Source: Pelagibacteraceae bacterium AG-339-N18 (GTDB taxonomy: Bacteria; Pseudomonadota; Alphaproteobacteria; Pelagibacterales; Pelagibacteraceae). Taken from it: a DNA stretch of 16,456 nucleotides. The stretch covers positions 1 to 16,456 of the forward strand of contig QCAD01000018.1 of NCBI GenBank assembly GCA_003282055.1. Reading direction: 5' to 3'. Of this stretch, positions 11,311 to 16,456 are shown in pieces. The position numbers and the translations under genes were made by a program. The stretch's first letter is position 1; each line of letters opens with the position of its first letter. The notes under the pieces are model-generated. The model did not search any database, was not told the DNA's origin, and saw nothing but the letters and a program-made list of their open reading frames with translations.

Positions 11311-12083
11311 TTTTTTAAAAATTCTAAGATCTTTTCTCTCATTTCAAAAGCTTTTTCAATCATAATCATATGTCCAGATCCATGAATTATGTGGATACTT
11401 GAGTCCTTAACCGAGTTCGCAAATTTCTTTGCATGTTCCAAATTAACCATCTTGTCCAGTCCACCCAATATAAACATTGTTGGACATTTAATGGTCTTTG
11501 CTGCCTCTATTCCATTTGCATAATTATTACAGGCATTTAAATCAGTTGCTAAAATTTCACTAATATCTCTTGGCGATTGAATTATTTTTTCAACTGGATT
11601 TCCCCCGATAAATTTTTTCGAACCCTCATAGCCCCACTTCATCATTAACTTAACTGCATCAGAATCACCATTTTGAGCTAGCTTTATCAAATCAGGATGA
11701 ACAGGCATTTTATTCGATCCACCAACAAAAACTGCTTTAGCAATTTTATCTTTGTATCTGTAAATATATTCTAATATTTCAAGACATCCTTGTGAGTGAC
11801 CAACTAAAATTAAATTTTTTAATTTCAATTTATCAAATACATCCTCTAACCAATCAGCAATTTTCTCAATACTTTCTAAACAAGGTCCATCTGAGCTTCC
11901 ATGTCCAGGTAAATCTAAAGAGAGTACATTGAAATTTTTGTTTGAAAAAAATTGCTCAGTAAGAGACCATACAATATGAGAAAGACCACTCCCGTGAAGA
12001 AAAACTATTGTTTGTTTTTGATTATCTATGCCTTGACCTGAATCAGATGCGTGAATTTTTTTATCATCTATTTGAAATATCAA
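11307..12083 (-). CDS. Alpha/beta hydrolase of unknown substrate in the DMSP demethylation cluster
   Basis: Serine hydrolase of the alpha/beta fold, 258 residues, with no signal peptide or membrane segment, so probably cytoplasmic. The catalytic set is complete: oxyanion HGSG (30-33), nucleophile Ser97 in VGHSQG, acid Asp210 in GGLDKM and base His238 in GSGHMI. The cap region (about 125-190) is short. The start is a TTG at 12083; there is no in-frame ATG before the fold begins, an AGG lies seven bases upstream, and the start is four bases after the dmdB stop. The end overlaps dmdA by four bases. Its place between dmdB and dmdA suggests a job in methylmercaptopropionate metabolism, perhaps as an ester or CoA-thioester hydrolase, but nothing in the sequence fixes the substrate. 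Other esterase or haloperoxidase-like roles are possible. Confidence 0.88.
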   Translation of the reverse strand: MIFQIDDKKIHASDSGQGIDNQKQTIVFLHGSGLSHIVWSLTEQFFSNKNFNVLSLDLPGHGSSDGPCLESIEKIADWLEDVFDKLKLKNLILVGHSQGCLEILEYIYRYKDKIAKAVFVGGSNKMPVHPDLIKLAQNGDSDAVKLMMKWGYEGSKKFIGGNPVEKIIQSPRDISEILATDLNACNNYANGIEAAKTIKCPTMFILGGLDKMVNLEHAKKFANSVKDSSIHIIHGSGHMIMIEKAFEMREKILEFLKK

Positions 12084-12087
12084 TTAT

Positions 12088-13707
12088 CTACCTAAAATTT
12101 TTTCTTAATTCAAATTTTTGAATTTTTCCTGTTGATGTTTTTGGTAGCTCGCAAAAAACAACTTGTTTGGGCACCTTAAATCCAGCAAGAGTTTCCTTAC
12201 AAAAACTTATTAATTCTTTCTCTGTCACAGGTTTATCTTTTACCATTTCGATAAATGCACATGGAACTTCTCCCCATTTTTCATCTGGTTTTGCAACTAC
12301 AGCAGCAATAGATACAGATGGATGTTTTGCCAAAGTATTTTCAATTTCTATGGAGGATATATTTTCACCACCAGAAATTATAATATCTTTAGATCTATCT
12401 TGAATTTTAACGTAACCATCGGGGTGAATTACAGCTAAATCACCAGAATGAAACCAGCCACCGTGCATAGCTTTGCTGGTTGCATCTTTATCTTTAAAAT
12501 AACCTTTCATAACTATGTTTCCTTTAATCATAATTTCTCCAATTGTTTTTCCATCTTTGGGTACCTCTTTCATTGTTTCAGGATTCATTACAGTTATTCC
12601 TTCAGTGTTTGGATACCTAACTCCTTGTCTGGCTTTAATCTCATTTTGTTTTTCTTCGTCGAATTTATTCCAAGCATCATTCCATGCACACTGGGTCACA
12701 TGTCCATAAGTTTCTGTTAAACCATATACATGCATTACTTCAAATCCAAGTTCATTCATTTTTTTAAAAATTATACTTGGTGGTGGTGCGCCTGCTGTAA
12801 GCACATAAACTTTGTTTTTTAACTTCTTTTTATCAGCCTCTGGTGCACCTGTGATCATATTTAAAACTATTGGTGCTCCACCAAAGTGAGTTATGTTGTG
12901 CTCATCAATCAAATTAAAAATTTTCTTTACATCAATATTTCTTAAACAAATAGTTCTTCCATTCAACATAGGAACAGTCCAAGGATAACCCCATCCATTA
13001 CAGTGAAACATTGGTACAATAGTTAAGAAATTAAGTCTGTTAGGCATATTCCAAGCTACTGCACTTCCAGTTGACATTAAATAGGAGCCTCTGTGATGGT
13101 AGACAACACCTTTTGGATTGCCGGTTGTACCTGAAGTATAGCTTAGAGAAATCGCTTGCCATTCATCCTCTGGCATTTTCCAATCATAGTTTTCGTCACC
13201 TGTATTTAAAAAACTTTCATACTCTAATTCACCTATTTTTTCACATTTTGATTGATCAGCATGTTCGTCATTAATATCAATAATTATGATTTTTCTTTTT
13301 AAAATACCAAGAGCTTTTTTCACTTCAATATGTAGCTGTCGATCTACTACTAAAACTTTAGCTTCACTATGATCTAAAATATAAGCTATTGTTTTAGCAT
13401 CCAATCTTATATTGATTGTGTTTAGTACTGCGCCTGTCATTGGTACAGAATAATGACCTTCAAAGATTTCAGGAGTGTTAAATGCTAAAAAAGATACAGT
13501 ATCTCCTTTTCCGATACCAATATTGTTTAAGGCACTCGCAAACTTAACTGTTCGTTTGTAAACCTCTGCCCATGAATATTTTCGGTCCTCGTAAATTAAA
13601 GCTTCATAGTCTGGATAAATCTCTTTAGCTCTCTTAATAAAAGTTAAAGGTGTAAGAGGAACGTAATTAGCTGCATTTTTATCTAAATCGGTATTGTAAG
13701 AACTCAT
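12088..13707 (-). CDS. dmdB: Acyl-CoA synthetase, probable 3-methylmercaptopropionate-CoA ligase
   Basis: AMP-forming acyl-CoA ligase of the ANL superfamily; in this context the likely reaction is methylmercaptopropionate + CoA + ATP to methylmercaptopropionyl-CoA. The 539 residues carry the P-loop SYTSGTTGNPKGV (189-201), the acyl-pocket HCNGWG (235-240), the adenine motif YGLTETYG (328-335), WFHSGDLA (418-425), the hinge IQDRSKDIIISGGENIS (435-451) and the catalytic Lys528 in STGKIQK near the C-terminus. Length and motifs fit DmdB, but medium-chain fatty acyl ligases look alike, so the specific name depends on dmdA and dmdC being next to it. It starts one base after the dmdC stop. All catalytic elements are present. 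Confidence 0.87.
   Translation of the reverse strand: MSSYNTDLDKNAANYVPLTPLTFIKRAKEIYPDYEALIYEDRKYSWAEVYKRTVKFASALNNIGIGKGDTVSFLAFNTPEIFEGHYSVPMTGAVLNTINIRLDAKTIAYILDHSEAKVLVVDRQLHIEVKKALGILKRKIIIIDINDEHADQSKCEKIGELEYESFLNTGDENYDWKMPEDEWQAISLSYTSGTTGNPKGVVYHHRGSYLMSTGSAVAWNMPNRLNFLTIVPMFHCNGWGYPWTVPMLNGRTICLRNIDVKKIFNLIDEHNITHFGGAPIVLNMITGAPEADKKKLKNKVYVLTAGAPPPSIIFKKMNELGFEVMHVYGLTETYGHVTQCAWNDAWNKFDEEKQNEIKARQGVRYPNTEGITVMNPETMKEVPKDGKTIGEIMIKGNIVMKGYFKDKDATSKAMHGGWFHSGDLAVIHPDGYVKIQDRSKDIIISGGENISSIEIENTLAKHPSVSIAAVVAKPDEKWGEVPCAFIEMVKDKPVTEKELISFCKETLAGFKVPKQVVFCELPKTSTGKIQKFELRKNFR
12091..12093 (-). promoter_or_regulatory. Weak ribosome binding site (AGG) supporting the TTG start of the hydrolase
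   Basis: On the minus strand the end of dmdB reads TTTTAGGTAGATAATTG. The AGG sits seven bases before the TTG at 12083, a good spacing for a Shine-Dalgarno core. Together with the absence of an in-frame ATG near the N-terminus, this favours the TTG start. The match is only three bases long, so this is modest evidence. Confidence 0.4.
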
Positions 13708-13708
13708 T

Positions 13709-15475
13709 TTAGTTAAATTTAAAGTTCATAATATTTGAGCTTCCTGAAATAGCAGATTTAAAGTGCTGTTCAGCTCTAGGTAGAACTTTATCAAAATAAA
13801 ACTTGGCAGTATTTATTTTATTGTCATAAAACTTTTTATTTTCTTCATAATCTTTAAAACTTATATTAAGTACTTTAACCCATGCAAAAGCTAATGACAC
13901 ATATCCCAAAGTTTTTAGGTAATCATTTGCAGCTGCACTTACATCATCTCTATTAGTTTTGGTCTTCTCAATTGTCCATTCACTAAACTTTGAAAGGATG
14001 TCTATATAGTGATTAAATTGTTTAATAAATGGCTTCACATTTTCATTATTTGAATTAGCCTCAAATTTAATTAGATCTAAAAACTTATCAATTACATTAC
14101 CGTTTTTATTTGATAATTTTCTGAAAACTAAATCAGCTGCCTGAACTGAATTTGTCCCTTCATAAATTGGTGTAATCCTGTTATCTCTATACAGTTGTTC
14201 AATACCTTGATCTTTTGTATAACCATATCCACCAAATATTTGCATAGCATCACTGGTAATTTCCATTCCCAAGTCTGAAAATAAAGATTTTACGACTGGC
14301 GTCATCAATGACACCATATCAGAAGCGTCTTGTCTAATTTTTTGATCATTATGATTTAGGCTAACTTCAGTTTGTTGTGACAACCAAAAACATAATGCTC
14401 TTTCTCCTTCTATAATTGATTTCATATTCAACAAAGTTTTTCTTATATCTGCATGTTCAATAATTGAGTCGGCACTTCCATTTTCTGTTTTATTATTATT
14501 ACTTTTTCCTTGCTTTCTATCTTTTGCATAACTTAATGAGTTCTGATAAGCAATTTCTGATATTCCTAAACCCTGAATTCCAACAACTATTCTCTCTAAA
14601 TTCATCATTGTAAACATTTGACTCAATCCCTTATTTTTGGGACCGATCATAAAACCTGTTGCTTCATCAAAATTTAAAACGCACGTAGCTGAACCTTTGA
14701 TACCCATTTTTGTTTCTATCGAGCCTGTGGATATTCCATTTCTTGCTCCGATTGTTCCATCGTCTTTTACGACAAATTTTGGAACTAAAAATAAACTTAT
14801 TCCTTTTGTTCCTTTAGGTGAGTCTGCTGCTCTAGCTATTACTAAATGAATAATATTTTCGGTTAAATCATGATCACCAGAGGTAATAAATATCTTTTGA
14901 CCTGTAATTTTATATGTGCCATCTGGCTGTTCTAAGGCCTTTGTCTTAAGTAAACCTAAATCAGTTCCACAAACTGGTTCAGTTAAACACATAGTGCCAC
15001 TCCATTTACCCTCAACCATCTTAGGCAGAAATTTATTTTTTATTTCATCACTTGCGTGATGATGAATGCAATTATAAGCACCTAATGTTAATTCACTATA
15101 AAGTTTAAATGCTAAGCTTGCTGATGATATCATTTCGTCAAAAAACGCACTTACTGTTCTAGGCATTCCTTGCCCACCATATTTTGGATCACAACATAAT
15201 GAAGTCCAACCATCTTCAATATATTTTTGATAAACTTCTTTATACCCGGGTGGTGTTCTTACAACTCCATTCTCCAAGACAGCAGGATTTTCATCTCCAG
15301 CCTTAGCAAGTGGTAAAATCAAATTTTGATTTATTTTTGCTGCCTCCTCTAGTATATCTTTTACTAGATCTGGACTAACATCTTTATATTTTTCTAACTC
15401 GTTATAATATTTATTGTCTCTTAGTTTCTCGAATAGAAACATCATATCTTCTACAGGTGCAATATAGCTTGGCAT
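13709..15475 (-). CDS. dmdC: Acyl-CoA dehydrogenase, probable 3-methylmercaptopropionyl-CoA dehydrogenase
   Basis: FAD-dependent acyl-CoA dehydrogenase that would oxidise methylmercaptopropionyl-CoA to methylthioacryloyl-CoA in DMSP demethylation. At 588 residues it is of the long DmdC type rather than the 380-residue short/medium-chain type. It has an N-terminal extension (MPSYIAPVEDMMFLFEKL), the FAD/substrate segments CLTEPVCGTDLG (163-174) and ITGQKIFITSGDHD (190-203), FGGYGYT (414-420), YRDNRITPIYEGTNSVQ with the catalytic-base Glu439 in YEGT, and a helical C-terminal domain of about 130 residues. It starts 26 bases after leuB and heads the dmd cluster. No ribosome binding site is evident. 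Substrate specificity is inferred from the family's length and the adjacent dmdB and dmdA. Confidence 0.9.
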   Translation of the reverse strand: MPSYIAPVEDMMFLFEKLRDNKYYNELEKYKDVSPDLVKDILEEAAKINQNLILPLAKAGDENPAVLENGVVRTPPGYKEVYQKYIEDGWTSLCCDPKYGGQGMPRTVSAFFDEMISSASLAFKLYSELTLGAYNCIHHHASDEIKNKFLPKMVEGKWSGTMCLTEPVCGTDLGLLKTKALEQPDGTYKITGQKIFITSGDHDLTENIIHLVIARAADSPKGTKGISLFLVPKFVVKDDGTIGARNGISTGSIETKMGIKGSATCVLNFDEATGFMIGPKNKGLSQMFTMMNLERIVVGIQGLGISEIAYQNSLSYAKDRKQGKSNNNKTENGSADSIIEHADIRKTLLNMKSIIEGERALCFWLSQQTEVSLNHNDQKIRQDASDMVSLMTPVVKSLFSDLGMEITSDAMQIFGGYGYTKDQGIEQLYRDNRITPIYEGTNSVQAADLVFRKLSNKNGNVIDKFLDLIKFEANSNNENVKPFIKQFNHYIDILSKFSEWTIEKTKTNRDDVSAAANDYLKTLGYVSLAFAWVKVLNISFKDYEENKKFYDNKINTAKFYFDKVLPRAEQHFKSAISGSSNIMNFKFN

Positions 15476-15501
15476 ATAATCAGTTTAAAATAATTAATTA
15501 A

Positions 15502-16456
15502 TTATTGCAATTTTGAAATTATCGCATCTCCCATTTGCGAAGTTGAAACTTCTTTCATACCCTCTGAAAGAATGTCTTTTGTCCTTAATCCATCATTTAA
15601 CACATCTTGTACAGCTTTCTCTAATACCTCAGCCTCTTTATCCAAATCTAAGGAATATTTAAGCGCCATAGCAAAACTCAATACACTTGCTATTGGGTTT
15701 GCCACTCCTTTTCCTGCTATATCAGGTGCTGACCCATGTATTGGTTCATACATTGCTCTCATTTCTCCGTCTTTATCTTTTGCTCCTAATGATGCTGATG
15801 GAAGAAGTCCAAGAGACCCTGTCAACATTGATGCCTCGTCGGATAACATATCACCAAAAAGATTGTCAGTTAAAATTACATCAAATTGTTTTGGATTTCT
15901 AACTAATTGCATAGCACAATTGTCTGCTAACATATGACTCAAATTTACATCTTTATAATCTTTATCATGTAATGCTTGCACTTCCTCTTTCCAAAGTTGT
16001 CCAGCTTCCATTACATTAGATTTTTCACAAGATATAACTTTATTGGATCTTTTTCTCGCTAAATCAAAAGCAATTCTAGCAACTCTAATAATTTCACTGC
16101 TTGTATAAGTGTGTGTATTCACTCCTTTTCTTTCACCATTTTCTATTGGCTTAATTCCTCTCGGCTCCCCAAAATAAACTCCACCAGTTAACTCCCTTAC
16201 AATCATTATATCTAAACCTGATATTATTTCTGGTTTTAAGGTTGAGGCATCAACTAATTGCTTAAAGCATATTGCTGGTCTTAAGTTAGCAAAAAGTTTT
16301 AATTCCTTTCTCAGCTTTAATAGAGCTCTCTCTGGTTTTTTTGAAAATTCTACACTTTCCCATTTTGGTCCACCAACAGCCCCCAACATTATAACTGCAC
16401 TCTCTAATGCTTTGTAAAAAACTTCATCAGTAATGGGTGTTCCATGTTTGTCATAA
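15502..16456 (-). CDS. leuB: 3-isopropylmalate dehydrogenase (N-terminus off window)
   Basis: NAD-dependent oxidative decarboxylation of 3-isopropylmalate in leucine synthesis. The frame runs off the right edge: it is open to 16455, giving 317 residues plus stop, against about 360-370 for the family, so roughly 50 N-terminal residues are missing. The Met at 16389 is internal, because the preceding codons ([20 protein letters not shown]) match the family just before LGAVGGPKW. Seen are [14 protein letters not shown] with the substrate arginine, the [21 protein letters not shown] segment, the metal-binding GDMLSDEAS aspartates, and the NAD loop [18 protein letters not shown]. The stop is followed by 26 AT-rich bases and then dmdC, with no hairpin terminator, so read-through into the dmd genes is likely. 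Confidence 0.96.
   Translation of the reverse strand, partial: YDKHGTPITDEVFYKALESAVIMLGAVGGPKWESVEFSKKPERALLKLRKELKLFANLRPAICFKQLVDASTLKPEIISGLDIMIVRELTGGVYFGEPRGIKPIENGERKGVNTHTYTSSEIIRVARIAFDLARKRSNKVISCEKSNVMEAGQLWKEEVQALHDKDYKDVNLSHMLADNCAMQLVRNPKQFDVILTDNLFGDMLSDEASMLTGSLGLLPSASLGAKDKDGEMRAMYEPIHGSAPDIAGKGVANPIASVLSFAMALKYSLDLDKEAEVLEKAVQDVLNDGLRTKDILSEGMKEVSTSQMGDAIISKLQ

Noticed and set aside
11307..12083. DMSP lyase (Ddd family) in the cluster
   Set aside because: The gene has a serine-hydrolase triad, not the cupin metal-binding motif of DddQ/DddW/DddK or the peptidase fold of DddP.
15481..15506. TTAATTAATTA run between leuB and dmdC as promoter or repeat element
   Set aside because: It is a simple AT stretch in a very AT-rich genome, with no convincing -35/-10 pair or operator symmetry beyond the base composition.
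15572..15937. Plus-strand 121-codon open frame inside leuB
   Set aside because: It lies opposite conserved leuB motifs and has the low-complexity composition of a shadow frame.
15502..16389. leuB starting at the Met at 16389
   Set aside because: The frame stays open to the right edge and the upstream codons match the LeuB family, so this Met is internal.

Overview
The window is a strongly AT-rich (about 30% G+C by eye), very tightly packed bacterial segment in which every gene lies on the minus strand. Gene content, protein sequence and compaction all point to a marine alphaproteobacterium of the SAR11/Pelagibacter type. The best single marker is a 369-residue protein that reads as dimethylsulfoniopropionate (DMSP) demethylase DmdA of the Pelagibacter kind. 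The organism assignment is an inference from protein recognition, not from a database search.

Transcription runs from the right edge to the left edge. First comes leuB (N-terminus off the right edge). Next is a four-gene DMSP demethylation cluster: dmdC (methylmercaptopropionyl-CoA dehydrogenase), dmdB (methylmercaptopropionate-CoA ligase), an unassigned alpha/beta hydrolase, and dmdA. Then comes asd (aspartate-semialdehyde dehydrogenase), whose end overlaps sdhC. After it lies a TCA-cycle block: sdhC-sdhD-sdhA-sdhB (complex II), mmsA (CoA-acylating methylmalonate/malonate-semialdehyde dehydrogenase), mdh, sucC-sucD (succinyl-CoA synthetase) and sucA (2-oxoglutarate dehydrogenase E1, C-terminal half off the left edge).

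The largest gap between neighbouring genes is 42 bases, and many neighbours overlap by 1, 4 or 11 bases. I see no tRNA, rRNA, mobile element, repeat array, CRISPR, riboswitch, convincing promoter or terminator, and no gene-free stretch longer than 300 bases. The genes together take 2-oxoglutarate through succinyl-CoA, succinate, fumarate and malate to oxaloacetate; fumarase is not in the window. Upstream, DmdA moves a methyl group from DMSP to tetrahydrofolate, and DmdB and DmdC process the resulting methylmercaptopropionate. MmsA could bring C3/C4 semialdehydes into the same carbon pool.

The most notable observation is in the complex II membrane anchors. The positions aligned with both heme b axial histidines (E. 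coli SdhC His84 and SdhD His71) are Gln80 and Phe63 here, while the quinone-site residues and the iron-sulfur ligands are kept. This suggests a complex II without heme b. Also worth attention are the hydrolase inside the dmd cluster, which has no recognisable dmdD hydratase, and the position of that cluster between leuB and asd, genes that are neighbours in other proteobacteria.
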